Position numbers and translations under genes: made by a program
The notes under the pieces: model-generated
Told to the model about the DNA's origin: nothing
The model's input: only the letters and a program-made list of their open reading frames with translations
Databases searched by the model: none
Source: Henckelia pumila
Lineage: Eukaryota; Streptophyta; Magnoliopsida; Lamiales; Gesneriaceae
DNA: 64,000 nt
Reading direction: 5' to 3'
Assembly (NCBI RefSeq): GCF_033568475.1
Contig: NC_133120.1
Span: 81,878,151 to 81,942,150 of the forward strand
In this document: positions 30,932 to 43,279 of the stretch, piece by piece
How positions within the stretch are numbered: the stretch's first letter is position 1
How the letters are laid out: the number at the start of each line of letters is the position of its first letter

Positions 30932-33745
30932 TCATTTCTTCTTTGATTTTACAGGAACTCCTTTATACATGTTTACTTTCTCCTTCAGTTCATCTCTTCT
31001 GGGACGTGCAATCTTGTTGTTTGGATCAAAAAGCAGAACTTCTTCAAATGCCTTGAGAGCGGATTTTAGGTCATTGGACTTTTCATATGCATCACCAAGG
31101 TTGTTCCAGGCAGTGACATAACCAGGTTGAAGTTTGACAGCACTCTCAAACTGAGCTATACCCTTTTCAACTTTTCCATCACGAACATAAGTGACACCAA
31201 GGGCGTTATAAACCTGGTGCCCGAATAAACAATGGTGAATTAAACGAGTGATCAAATTCAAGAATATATACATGACAAAAACAGTCCAATGAGTAATAGC
31301 CAAAGTTAACTGCTCCGCACAGCAGAGAAACAGCATCTTCCCGGTTTAAAAGGAAAATAATGGTGTTACCGGTTCCATTGGTTGAAGAAAGTTCTCTATA
31401 TTAGAAACCATATACCCTCCACACAAAAATAAATTTCACAAATAAAAAAAGGCTCAAAGACAACTTGATAGAATAACAATAAAATAGAAGTTGGCAGCAC
31501 CACCATGTGCACTACTGATAATAATAATCAAGATAATGAAATGAATCGTACTTGAGCAAGATCTTGGTCATCTCCATCCCATTTATCAATTGCTTGAAGA
31601 AGAAACTTGGTGGCAGCGGGATAAAACTTTCTTCTCAGCATCACAGCTCCGAGTTCAAATAACTCAGTAGCACTAGCGTCACCACTTCTAACTTGCTCCT
31701 GTGATTTTATAATAAAAAATAACACAAAATCAATCATCATGCTTATGATTATAAGGGGAAAAAAGCATCTTGCAAAAGATTAGAGCAAGAAAAATTAGGT
31801 AAACTGATATATAACAAAGATCAACTCAACTGTTTGAAATAATATTCTTGCGCAATCAATTTAGTTACTGTGACTTTTCATTCATGTTGAGTATCTACGT
31901 AGTTATTAGAAATATATAGATTGCAACTAGAGTACTAGTGGTGGAGGGGTTTAATTATCATAATAGAGGGCCCTGGGCATGGGATTTAAATGCCAGCTTC
32001 TTAGGTAGAAGGAAAATTACAAAGAAAGAATATACAAGAACACTAACTTGCAATTCCTTTGCAGACAGATCAAGCTCTCTGCGCACTAGCACTTGACGAA
32101 TCACGAAGAAAGATCCAACTCCGAGCAAAGCTAGAAGTAAAAGCAAGTAGGAAAGCTGGATTCCCAATTCAAACAACTCCCCAACCTCATATACCACATT
32201 TTCTCTTACATCTTCACTCGCTTGAGCCACTTGTATGGGTGTTAACCATGAAAGTGATGAGCATAAAACGGATGTTATGAAACCGAGAGGCACATATACT
32301 CTTTCTGTATCATCACCAACAAAAGGCTCCCACAATAAGTCTGAAAATATATGCTGATATCAGCATGTAAAATGTTGCTAAATTATACGGAAGCAAAAAA
32401 ATACTACGCTTTAAGCTCTCTATTATGAAAACTTAAAAGTTTAAAACCAAGTTCAAAATATCCATGAACAAAAAAATACACCAAAGAGTTTGTGAATCAA
32501 CAATATGAAAAATCTTGAAAGATAACCGAAGTTAACATCATAGGGAACTTGGAGACAGCAACAACATGAGGAGAGTAAAGAGATTTCTCAGGTGTCTCTA
32601 TTTTCACGAGTTATTACTTTCCTTTTCAGAATGCAGCCAATCATAAAACTTACTTGAATACAAAATTACATTTTTAGAACCCATAGTAGAATATTAATCA
32701 TGTAAAAATTTCAGCTATTCAGAAGCAGGAAAATGCGTTCTCAGATGTCATTAAATGTACCTACCAAATGACACTCACAATCCATATTGTATATACACAA
32801 CATATAGAAAGGCAGGAAGCAACAGAAATCGTCAATGTACTTGTCTGTATACAATTATGCACAATGTTGAATTCACTTACTTGGCCAGATACAAACACAG
32901 AAAAGGAAGAAACTAATTCTCGTTTTTTGCATGAAAAGGAATGGACATTCAAATAGAGAGTCTCTAAAAAGAAGGCAACCTTATTACCTTTAGCTTTTGT
33001 TGAAGTCAGGGATGAACACCTTCGAGTTTCCTGTTCCTGTACCTAAAAGGTCATTGAAAAACAAATCATTCACTGGCACAACAACTGGACTAGCAAGCAT
33101 AATTTAAAAAATAGTGGCTAAAACAAATTAACATGAATGTAACTATTCGTTTGGGTTGGGGTTGCCGATTATTCAACTTCATTCGCCGGAAAAATGCTAC
33201 ATGATGTCGCCCTGTCCCAAGATTTTCATATAATCCAGTCAGTTGTCACTTTACACTCGTGCATAAAACATTCCATAGACTAAATTAAAGTCCAACCAGA
33301 TTGTTAGCTTTCATTGATAATCAATAAATACCCAAACCTGGTTCTTCCCATTTATACAAAAAACCAGTTGTTTAATTAATTCAGATCATAAAATCAGTTG
33401 TTGTCATTATCTAGCAACAGCTACAATAGGATGGGTGAGCAGGCGGTCCTATTCCCCAATATGGAAAAACAATCACAAGCGTGCATAAACTGTCCAAATT
33501 AAAGAACCACGGCACCCAAGAAAATGTGATACCTGAAGAGAGAGCTTAGGGACTGTAAAATTGGACTTCCTCGAATTGGGCTTTCTTGAAAAGTAACAAA
33601 AGGCAGTTTCATTTCCATGAAAGAATGAAACTGCACAAGAAAATGGGCCATGAAGCTTGATTCTTGGAGGTAAATTGGGTATGGTGATGGTGGTGGTGCT
33701 TTCAGAGTGACGTGCAGGAAGTGAAAAGGCGCACTGGATTAGCAT
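30932..33745 (-). CDS. PYG7: PYG7, TPR protein for photosystem I assembly (Ycf37 homologue)
   Basis: Five minus-strand exons: 33533-33745, 32988-33042, 32048-32340, 31552-31698 and 30932-31213. All junctions are GT-AG and in phase; 329 residues. The start [16 protein letters not shown] begins a Ser/Arg-rich chloroplast transit peptide. Exon 3 starts [17 protein letters not shown] and includes a membrane segment near residues 149-171 ([19 protein letters not shown]). Exons 4 and 5 carry tetratricopeptide repeats ([55 protein letters not shown]), and the protein ends in KSKKK. PYG7 is a thylakoid-anchored protein of plants related to cyanobacterial Ycf37 and needed for stable photosystem I assembly. 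The gene diverges from EMB3003, another plastid-protein gene. Confidence 0.9.
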
Positions 33746-34013
33746 CTCTTCCCTCGTAGCAGTGTTTATTCACACTACTCTTAAGCTTCTGTTGGATGGT
33801 GCCCGTGTCTGTGCTATGGGTAAAGATTGAGTCTTGAAAAAATCCAAGGTGAAAATCTTCTTTAACTGGTGTGTGTAATGCGTGTAAAAGTCTTGGATTT
33901 TATTTTTATCTTCTGCTTCATCGGATAAAGCTCCCATTATCAATCTCGAACTATATTTTCAAACCAGCTGGACCAACAGCCAATCGGTAGTAGCAAAAGC
34001 AATTAATCACTGA

Positions 34014-34044
<31 letters not shown>

Positions 34045-35529
34045 TAAATTTATAATTTATAACATATATCATGTGTATATATTTATCCATAACTACATCA
34101 TGAAATTATTTACATTTAAATTATCATTATAATAAATAATTTAGGTTCGCAACACAGCTTCGGTTTTGCTCATTTTTTTATGTTCTCACGTTTGAAAATT
34201 TTAATGATTTGTTTTTCTAAATTTAAAATTTGTTTTACTTTATTACTTTGTATTATTATGTAGATTGATACATAATTTTTATTTCTTAGAATAATAATTA
34301 ATGATGATAAAATTACAAATAAAAAGTAGTATTATTATTTTTTTGCTAATGTAAAATAATAGTGATTTGATGAAATTGAAAACTAAAAAACGTGTACTTG
34401 TGGGAAAAAAACTTATAACAATAATTTTATAAATTTAACCGGAATTCAATATCTCAAAAATTTGTCCTTCAACTATTTTTTTTTGTTTACTTAATTTTTT
34501 TAAGTCAAAATAATTAGAAATTGTTAAATAATAAATTTTTATCATTAATATAATAATATTTAAATTTAAAATCATTAATTTAACTTAATAGAACTAAATT
34601 ATATATATTAATATAAATATATATTAGTTCATATAAAATAAATTTTTAAAAAATTAATATTAAATTTACCCGAAAATTAATTTTTTAATGCCATGCTAAT
34701 CATTAATTTATCAATTGTAATATTCTATCAACTTATTAATATAATTTTTGTTACTAATCTCCATATACTAAATTTAAAATTTGAATAATAAATCATTTAA
34801 ATTATCAGATGTGGAAACATAAAAAATGTTAATAAAACCAAATTTTAAACATTTGCCGTAAATTAATTTTGTTACCAAAATTACTATACCCACCGTAGAG
34901 GATCCAAGTCCTATAGATTGTTTCTCCCTAATCATGTGCTCTAATTTTATATTCTGCCTCAATTAATTCATAAGAAAAATATAAAATAAAATCTTAAACA
35001 TAAAGTTAGATTAAACAAATTAATTTTGATATAATAGCATTTTAATATTGAAATTGAAATTAATATACGCACACACTTGTTATGTGTCAAACATAACTAG
35101 CAAAATTTTAAAATTTATTAAGAAAAAACTGAGAAATATTTTTTAAAAATTATCTCAAAGATTGTCTAATTATGTACTCAAAATTTGTCCAACAGACGTA
35201 AATCACAATGTAGGAGCAAAACACATGTATAATAAATTGATGTTTTGAGAGATGATGCTTTGTGATCTATATTTATGAATAGATAATTGATTTCATAAAA
35301 TTAACAAATACTAAAATGGAAAATTTTTATAAATAAATATGAAATTACAGGGAGTTCAGGGTGATGGTGGAGTATTGTGAATACCGGTAAAGTTGGTTGA
35401 GTTCTTTGAAACCTCCGTCCCGTCTCCTTTTTTGCTTCGATGCATTCGAGAAATCGCCACTCTTTCTTCTTATAATTCCATTTGCATTTCATCGAACACT
35501 TGTACATCATTAATTTCTCCAAATCGACA
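33746..35529. promoter_or_regulatory. Divergent intergenic region between PYG7 and EMB3003
   Basis: 1.78 kb between two start codons pointing away from each other. The parts nearest each gene are less AT-rich and should hold the 5' leaders and promoters. The centre (about 34000-35200) is very AT-rich, with an (att)n microsatellite at about 34014-34044. No coding frame or transposon ends were seen. At this length a shared promoter is possible but unproven. Confidence 0.45.
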
Positions 35530-38500
35530 ATGTCTTACTCCCACCTCCTTCACACCTCCTTCATCCCCAAAGCTCCGCCGTCCCTCCGCTGCGGCAGCGG
35601 AGGAGATGCCAACCTCACGTGGACCACTCTACCAATTCAATCCAAGATCCGCGAGATATTCATGCCGGCGCTCAGCTCCACCATGACTGAGGGGAAAATC
35701 GTTAGCTGGGTCAAATCGGAGGGCGATAAGCTGGCCAAAGGGGAGTCTGTTGTAGTGGTTGAGTCGGATAAAGCGGATATGGATGTGGAGTCGTTTTATG
35801 ATGGGTATCTCGCTGCAATTATCGTGGACGAAGGCCTGTCCGCCGCTGTGGGATCCACTATTGCTCTGCTTGCCGAATCCGAGGAAGAGATTGCACTCGC
35901 CCAATCGCAGAAATCTTCTTCCTCCGCTCCTGTTTCTGCCCCTGCGCCTGCTGCAACCGAGGATCCGAAGGTGTTGGACGAAATACCGAGTCCGCAGACG
36001 ACCACTTCAGCATCTGTATTTAGCAATGCTGCAGTTAGTTCAGGTGCATTGGCATCGGCCGTGCATCCAGCGTCTGAAGGGGGGAAGAGAGTGGTGGCGT
36101 CACCATATGCCAAGAAATTGGCTAAGGATTTTGGTGTGGATTTGAGGGGTGTTATTGGGAGTGGGCCAAACGGTAGGGTTGTGGCAAAGGACGTCGAGGC
36201 TAAGGTGGCTGCTGCAAAAGTGAGCAGCGGTGGTGCTACAGCGGTGCCTACCGAGATGGCTAAGCCGAAGGGTGTTGAGTTGGGGTCAGTGGTGCCTTTT
36301 ACCACAATGCAAGGCGCGGTGAGCAGGAACATGGTGGAGAGCTTGGCAGTGCCGACCTTCAGAGTGGGCTATACGATCACAACTGATGCGCTTGATGCTT
36401 TGTACAAGAAGGTAACGTGATGTGACTGTAGAATTATTTGTTTTTCTTTCTTGTTTGAGAGGTTAAATCGCATATGTCAAGCAATACATATGGTTAAATT
36501 GAATATGAATCAGTGAATCGTGATGATGAAGTTCATGATTCAATGGAGAATTAAAAATATTTGCTTAATTTTAGAAAAATCATTTGTGAGTTACAACTTA
36601 CATGTGGATAATTGTTAAGGAAACATAAAAAATTCTGACTTTATTGTTAAATTGAATATGAATCTGTGAATTGTGATGGTGAAGTTGATTCACAGGAGAA
36701 TTAAAAAAATTAACTTAATTTGAGAAAAATGGTCTGCGAGTTACAACTTACACGTGGATAACTGCTAATGAATTGACTTTGTTGTTAATAAAATCGATGA
36801 ACCAGGGGAGGCTTTTCCTATTATCCAGCAGTGTTCATGCTTATATCATAGACTTGATCCGATAATTCTAGTTAGTTACTAAGCCCTTGTTTGTTTTCAC
36901 TTCCCAGAAATAATTTTTTATTCCCAAAAAAAAAATCACGCTACCATTCATTCTGTTTTTTCTTTCTCCAACACAAAAATTGGCTTCTTTTCTCATATTC
37001 TAACATACTTGTTATTTTTAACTATACTGCTCTGTAATTTCCTAAATATTATTTAGTATTTTAATCCAAAATGTTCTAATTTAAAATTTAACTTTATTAA
37101 AAACCTTATGACATGATTTGATAGAACAATTTTATTTCTTCATGACAATATCATGGGAATATAAATTTCCTTAAAACCGTGTCTCGTAAATATTTCCTCA
37201 ATACTCTTCCGGAAAAAAACAAGCACCAAGACTTTATATCAACGTGCATCAACGTGGCCTTTCCTTTTTTTTTTTTTTTTTGGTTTTCGGCTTTTGTTTT
37301 TGTTTAGCAAGCTTTATTTTTTCAATATTTTTCAGATAAAGTCCAAAGGAGTGACGATGTCAGCTTTACTAGCCAAAGCCACCGCTCTTGCGCTGGTCAA
37401 ACATCCTGTTGTGAATTCCAGTTGTAGAGATGGTAAAAGCTTTACATATAATAGTCATATCAACATTGCAGTTGCAGTGGCCATAGATGGTGGTTTGATT
37501 ACACCAGTGCTTCAAGATGCTGATAAGGTAACCATACTATACTTCTTCGTCATTCAATTCATGTGAGACTCAGCTGTTTACAGCCCTTCCCTATTAATTA
37601 CTTGAATTCATGTGAGATTCTGCTGTTTGTTGCCCTTCCTATTAATTACTTGATTAACTTCTATTTCTCATCATATCTTTTTCTTAGATCGACCTTTATT
37701 CACTATCAAGAAAGTGGAAGGAGTTAGTTGATAAAGCAAGAGCAAAGCAGCTCCAACCTAATGAATATAGTACAGGTGAGTTCACTATTTCACACAAATT
37801 GCGGCTACAAGACTGTAAAAGTTCTTCTGTCCCCGCGATGGGACCCTCACATTGGTTTGAAGTCTTGGTTGTTTCTGAATTTGTCAGTCAAAAAATTAAC
37901 AAGTGTTTAACACTGAACTGTTAATGATTGGGAGCTTTAGCTGGCTTTTATCCACCCCTTAGAAATGATATAGTTCTGGTCAGGAACGCCAGTCATCTTT
38001 TTGAATTGTATAAAGCTCCCTTTAGCCAATGATAAAGTTGGAAGGAATTGAATTTGTTATGTATAATTGGACTGTGAAAATTCATTCATTGTCCAAATAT
38101 GGACATAGATCATTGTCTTCAAAGTGTTACTGGGAAGTGGGAAGTTATTGTGAATATTGACAGCTCCTTCATGGCTTTTGCTTCACGATGGTTTGATATG
38201 TTACAGGAACTTTCACACTATCTAACCTAGGAATGTTTGGCGTGGATCGCTTTGATGCCATTTTGCCCCCAGGAACTGTAAGTGGGAAACTATAAAAAAG
38301 GCACAATTATCATGAATTGATTGATAATATGAAATTTGCAGGTCATCTGATCATTGTGAACCATATTTGGCATTTCTACAGGGTGCAATTATGGCTGTTG
38401 GAGCTTCTCAACCCACTCTGGTTGGTACCAAGGACGGTAGGATTGGCCTGAAAAATCAGATGCAGGTGGGTTTATGTGTTTCTATTAGTCGTCTGGTCAA

Positions 38501-38677
38501 CTTTTATGTCTGCATTCATTTATTGAAACTTGTCACCTGGTTGAATTCTTATGCTATGCTCAATTCTTCCAGGTGAACGTTACTGCAGATCATCGGGTCA
38601 TATATGGTGCTGATTTGGCAGCTTTCTTGCAAACATTAGCTAAGATTATTGAGGATCCCAAAGATCTGACCCTTTAA
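35530..38677 (+). CDS. EMB3003: Plastid pyruvate dehydrogenase E2 (dihydrolipoamide acetyltransferase)
   Basis: Six exons: 35530-36411, 37336-37527, 37688-37775, 38207-38277, 38382-38465 and 38573-38677, GT-AG and in phase; 473 residues. An in-frame ATG 48 bases upstream (35482) is possible, but MSYSHLLHTSF fits the plastid leader better. Domains: transit peptide, lipoyl domain (about 38-112) with the lipoylated lysine in VVESDKADMDVE near residue 81, an Ala/Pro hinge, the E3/E1-binding domain (VASPYAKKLAKDFGVDL) and the catalytic domain (about 255-473) with VTADHRVIYGADLAAFL. E2 transfers acetyl groups from the lipoyl arm to CoA, supplying acetyl-CoA for plastid fatty acid synthesis. ASAVHPASEGGKR and VELGSVVPFTTMQGAVSRN match the EMB3003 (At1g34430) type rather than LTA2, from memory. 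Confidence 0.92.
36493..36790 (+). repeat. Tandem duplication of about 150 bp in EMB3003 intron 1
   Basis: Copies from 36493 and 36646 both begin gttaaattgaatatgaatc and share gagttacaacttaca and gtggataa. They are imperfect, roughly 80-85% alike by eye, so the event is old. They lie wholly inside the first intron (36412-37335). Confidence 0.75.
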
Positions 38678-39389
38678 ACCACACTCATAATCAAACATTC
38701 AAGACTCTGTATTGTCTTGGCATGTCTAATCGAAGTGCTTTCCTTGCACGAATCACGGAGTCCAATGACCTTGTCAACTGAGCAGTTATGATCCCCAAAA
38801 TGCAGAAAAGAGATTTTGATCCAGTCATTTGTGGTGGCATGCTTCAGTTTGTTATTTCAACTTTAATTGTTTTTCATTTTTTTTTATAGATACTCGATTA
38901 GATTTCGTTGTTTAAGGCTCCAGCAACACTTTCTATTGTCCGTCCCGGGTACATAGACTATTTTGATCTTGAGGTTATGAAGTTTTCGCAAAGTTTCAGA
39001 TCAATATCATTCTGATTGCTATGCAGCTGCTATATATCTAACCGGGGGGTGGGATATACTTGAGTTAATATTATTTCTGGTATACTTGGTTACTCCAAAA
39101 ATTTATCTACACTGTAATCGAATGCATGTTAATGGAGCTAAAAGCACATCGAGGAAGCATTTGGCGTTTTTTTCCAAGCAACGTCGCCTTGAAATCATGC
39201 GTAAACTCTTATTCGCATAGGCTAAAACTAGCAGTCCCTGACACAGAAACTAAACCCAAAACTTTCACAATATTACACACAGGAACGAAGACAAAGATGA
39301 TAAAGTCCGATCCAGATAGCAGATTGGGTGGCAAAACTGATTTGCTTTTACATATTATGCAGCTGTTTCTCCATCTCAATACATGCAGT
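38678..39389. other. Convergent spacer between EMB3003 and the LRR receptor
   Basis: 712 bases between facing stop codons, expected to hold both 3' UTRs. Moderately AT-rich. No other gene or element was recognised. Confidence 0.55.
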
Positions 39390-42300
39390 TTACCTTGCAT
39401 TTACTAGCATCCGCAGCACGGTTCTCATCTTTGGCCTGGCCCCCGGTGAGATACTAATACAAGATAAAGCCACCCTCAGAACTGCAAGCATCTGGTTTTT
39501 AGAATCAGGTGATGTCTTGCTTACTTTGATATCAAGAATTGTGTCCCAATTACTTTGCTGAACTGAGTTGCATAAAACCCACTTAGCCAGTTCAGTACCT
39601 CCACTAACAGCTGGTTTACCTGTGAGCAGTTCTAGAAGAACGACACCATAGCTGTAAACGTTTCCAGCTTCCGTGACTCTCATCGTGTAAGCATATTCTA
39701 AATCCAAGGAAGAAAGATGTGAATCCATTGTTTTGCAACATTATTGGCCAGAGTATGATAGACTAAAAGTTTCATGCATTTAATTTGTATTGGACTAATC
39801 GCTCAGTGACTCTAAGGAGATGTGGCAAAGAAGATTATATAAATCACATATTGGTTAGTTCAAGTGATTTTAATGTATGTTGTTGAAACGCTGTACCTGG
39901 AGGGATATAACCGACAGAACCAGCTACAGCAGAAAGACTGCTTGTACTCTTTGAAGGATCGATCACCTTGTAGAGCTCAATGTCTCCAATTTGGGGTTCA
40001 TTTAGGGACTTCAGATGAATGCTTTTGCTGGAAAGATCAAGGAGAAGAATTGGACCGGCGGTGCATCCATGGAGAAAGGCCAAACCCTGAGCTACCCCAA
40101 TTGCAATGCTGTAACGGTTCACCCAATCAAAAGTAGTGCCCATGCTATTGTGAAGAATGCCTGAGAGAGTACCCTTTGGGGTAAAGTCATAAAAGAGATG
40201 AGCACCATCAACTGTCAAGACATATGCAAGAGGGATCATGACATTAGAATTACAGAGTCTTCCAAGAACTTTTAATTCCTCCCCGAATCTGTGGTGGCTA
40301 CCCGATTGCAGTATCTTGTCACTCCAGTTAAGCTTCTTCACAAAATAGCTGTTGCTTGATGGCATGACAACCTTGTAGTAGGTACAGAATCTTGTCTTCA
40401 AGATGACATTAGAGGGGTCGGTCACATCTTCCATGGCTTTCGTGAAATCAATATGTGAGCGGTGAATGCTGCTCGGAGTCAAAAAATTTCCCTGAATAAA
40501 TTGTGAAGGAGAAATTTCTTCCTCTGAGTGCACATATTCATCATTGATCCTGTAATATCTTCTTGAAATGAATAGAGCTATCATAATCAATAAACCAACA
40601 GCCGTGGCAGCAGCAGCAGCGGAAATAACAATTTCTGAAGAAAGTGATTTTCTCTTTTTTGGGGATGGTGGGGAAGGATTTGCTTCATTTTCAATCAACC
40701 CATCGTTTCTGTCCTTTTTAAGAACAACAAATGGTCCAAACTTTGGGATTAGTCCAGAGAGTTGGTTGTCCGAGAGTACCAGCAGTGTTAAGCTGGCCAT
40801 TCCAGCAAGAAAGTCCGGTATCTTGCCAGAAAATCTATTGTGGGAGAGATCCAAAACTTCCAATCCATTCGATGCTAGAGTCACTGGGATGGATCCTTCA
40901 AAGTGATTGTAGCTGAGGTTCAAGGCAATTTGCAACCCTGGTGGCATCTGTGGAATGAGGCCACTAAGTTGATTCTTTCCCAGCTGGAGTTCTAGCAGGG
41001 AATGTAAGCTTCCAATGGAGTCCGGAATTGAACCACTTAGATTATTACCTTGCAAGTCCAACCTTTGTAGACCATTCAATCTTGAAATTGATGATGGTAT
41101 TACGCCATTCAGCGAGTTCCTGCTAAGATTCAGCCATTGCAAGTTATTCAACTGTGTTATCTGTGCTGGGATTTCACCAACAAAATAGTTGAACTGAAGA
41201 TATAAAACTCGAAGATTGGTTAAATTGCCTAGTGCTGGAGGCAGCGAACCAGTTAATTGATTTTGGGCTAAATTCAACAATTGCAACTTTCTGCACATAG
41301 CCAATTCATTAGGTATTGTTCCACCCAAAGTGTTGTTATCCAGCTCCAGATACGTCAGTTCCTTAAGATTTCCCAATGATCCTACTGGAATCATTCCTTT
41401 GAGGGAATTGCTTCCTAATCTTAACCTAACCAAGTTAATGGATAGATTTCCAGGAATCAATCCTTCCAATCCATTGTATGACAAATCAAGAGACTCCAAA
41501 TTCGGCCCTGATAAGATATCAGATGGGATCGTCCCAGTCAAACTGTTATAACTAAGGTCTAAATTCTTTAGATACCAAGTTATCCCAGATGGGATAGTCC
41601 CATTAAAGTTGTTCTGATTAGCAGCAAATCTTTGAAGCGTGGTGATCTTGGATAGTGAAGTGGGAATCCCACCACTCAAATTGTTGAGAGATAACATTAA
41701 GATTTCCAATTTGGTGAGTCCTCCCAATTCCTCAGGAATTGAGCCAGAGAGTTTATTGTTACGAACATCAATCAGTTTCAGGCTGCTGTATTTCGTGAGT
41801 TGTGCAGGGATTTCACCAGAAAGATTGTTGAAAGAAAGCTGAAGCTCCTGCAACAGATTCAGCTTCCCCAAGCTTGTAGGAACACTCCCTTCAAACATAT
41901 TGCGGCTAAGATTCAGACTCCGGAGTGAATCCATCTCCTCCAGCTGCGTACCAATCTCCCCATTGAACGAATTGCATGAACAATCAAGCAACTCCACCAT
42001 TTTAAAACCATTGAAAGCAGGCAAATTTCCTGCCAACTTGTTCCCACTAAAGTTCAGCGATTTCAACCCCCTGATCCCTCCACAAAGAGTGAAAAACCCA
42101 TCTGGGATTGAGCTCAGTTGATTGTTGGACACATCAAGTGACACTAAAGTATCAATCTTGCACAGAAGTGGCAGGAATTCAGAGGTGGAAATGGAAAAAT
42201 ACTGCAGAGATATTGCAACAATGGAAGTATTATCATTACTACAATAAACTCCCTTCCATGAACAAGGGCTGGAATCTTTTCCAACATCTTTCCACACAAA

Positions 42301-42447
42301 TGCAGAACCAGTACTGTTCTGAAAGATTTCATAAACCTGATTCATGGTACTGGCCTGATCAGCAGACAACTGTGCGGACAACACCAACCGAAGGTAAAGC
42401 AAGAAGACAAACAGCGTAAACGCAGCATAATACACACACCTAAACAT
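39390..42447 (-). CDS. LRR receptor-like kinase with a degenerate kinase domain
   Basis: Two exons on the minus strand, 39897-42447 and 39390-39697 (GT-AG, in phase), 952 residues. A signal peptide (MFRCVYYAAFTLFVFLLYL) is followed by an N-terminal LRR cap (CSWKGVYC) and about 20 leucine-rich repeats of the plant IPxxLxxLxxL type. A membrane segment lies near 606-630 (ISAAAAATAVGLLIMIALFI), then a kinase-like domain (about 670-950). The ATP-anchoring lysine is present (FVKKLNW, about 704). The HRDLKxxN catalytic loop reads LLLDLSSKSIHL, and the DFG position reads IGDIEL. PPEYAYTMRVTEAGNVYSYGVVL then follows normally. It is therefore probably a pseudokinase receptor at the plasma membrane. PXC3-like kinases share this pattern. 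From memory the Arabidopsis counterpart may be At1g34420, next to EMB3003. Confidence 0.88.
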
Positions 42448-42892
42448 TTTCTCCCTATTTGTTTAAATACTTTTTTTTTCTCTCTTTATATGCTTTCTGA
42501 TCAGTCACTAAAACGACACAAAGAAACAGAAAAAAAACTTGAGATTTATGCAATTTTATACATGAATAACATGAGATAAAATGGAACAAGTGTATTTAAT
42601 ATATGATATCTGGAAAATTTTGATATAGTTTGATGGAAGATACAAGCCCAGAGGGATAGAAAAATGGGAGATATTGTGTGGAAACTTGGGTTTCGGGAGT
42701 GGAGTTGACTGGACTACGGAACAAAATAGTGCTGTGAACCTCATTTCTTCGTTGACTGATGAAGCAGAAAACACGCACAAAATTCTTCTTTTCAGACTGA
42801 CTCGTCATCAGTCAACCGTCGTCTCCAGGACTCGACATATAGTCTTATTGCATAATAATATTTTTTTTACAAAATATTAACTGTTTCGCTTC

Positions 42893-42893
<1 letters not shown>
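42448..42893 (-). promoter_or_regulatory. Upstream region of the LRR receptor gene
   Basis: About 450 bases upstream of the receptor ATG, ending at a long (ta)n run. A pyrimidine-rich stretch just upstream of the ATG on the coding strand's complement suggests a 5' leader. No specific element is claimed. Confidence 0.35.

Positions 42894-42934
<41 letters not shown>
42894..42934. repeat. (TA)n microsatellite
   Basis: About 20 perfect TA units upstream of the LRR receptor gene. It directly abuts an ACTAG motif and a hairpin (see the Helitron-like end). Confidence 0.95.
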
Positions 42935-42936
<2 letters not shown>

Positions 42937-42964
42937 TAGAAAACGTGTACGTGCGTTGCACGTG
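42935..42964 (-). mobile_element. Helitron-like 3' terminus (candidate)
   Basis: On the minus strand the order is CACGTGCAACGCACGTACACG, a short hairpin (GTGC-AAC-GCAC), then a few bases, then CTAGT, then an AT-rich target. Helitrons end in a hairpin followed by CTRRT inserted next to T. If real, the element body lies to the right, covering part of the 43-48 kb repeat region. A matching 5' TC end was not identified, so this stays a candidate. Confidence 0.4.
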
Positions 42965-43279
42965 GGGAACATACGATAAATTAATTAAAATAAAAAAAAA
43001 AACTAAAACAAAACTCGAGTAAGACAGTCTCATGAGTCAAGTTTGTGAGATTGATCTTTTACCATGTTTTATTAAAGTAATTTATAAATGTAAATCACAA
43101 GAAAACATTGGTTGAAAGAAATGATTGCAAATTAGAAAATTAAAAACTCTAAAAAGATTATATCAAAACGATATTTTATTGTGTTTTATTTATGTAATTT
43201 ATAAATAAAAATCACAATAAAATGTTGATTGCAAAACATTTTAATTTAAACGCATAAGTTAAAATAGACGTGAGATTCT

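Noticed and set aside
31958-32047. Extension of PYG7 exon 3 beyond 32048
   Set aside because: The frame stays open past the donor, but splicing at CAA|GTTAGT joins in phase to the TPR exon, and the extension is hydrophobic and unlike PYG7.
35796-36332. 178-codon minus-strand frame antisense to EMB3003 exon 1
   Set aside because: Arises from the GC-rich hinge-coding sequence of EMB3003; Ala/Ser/Pro composition mirrors the sense strand.
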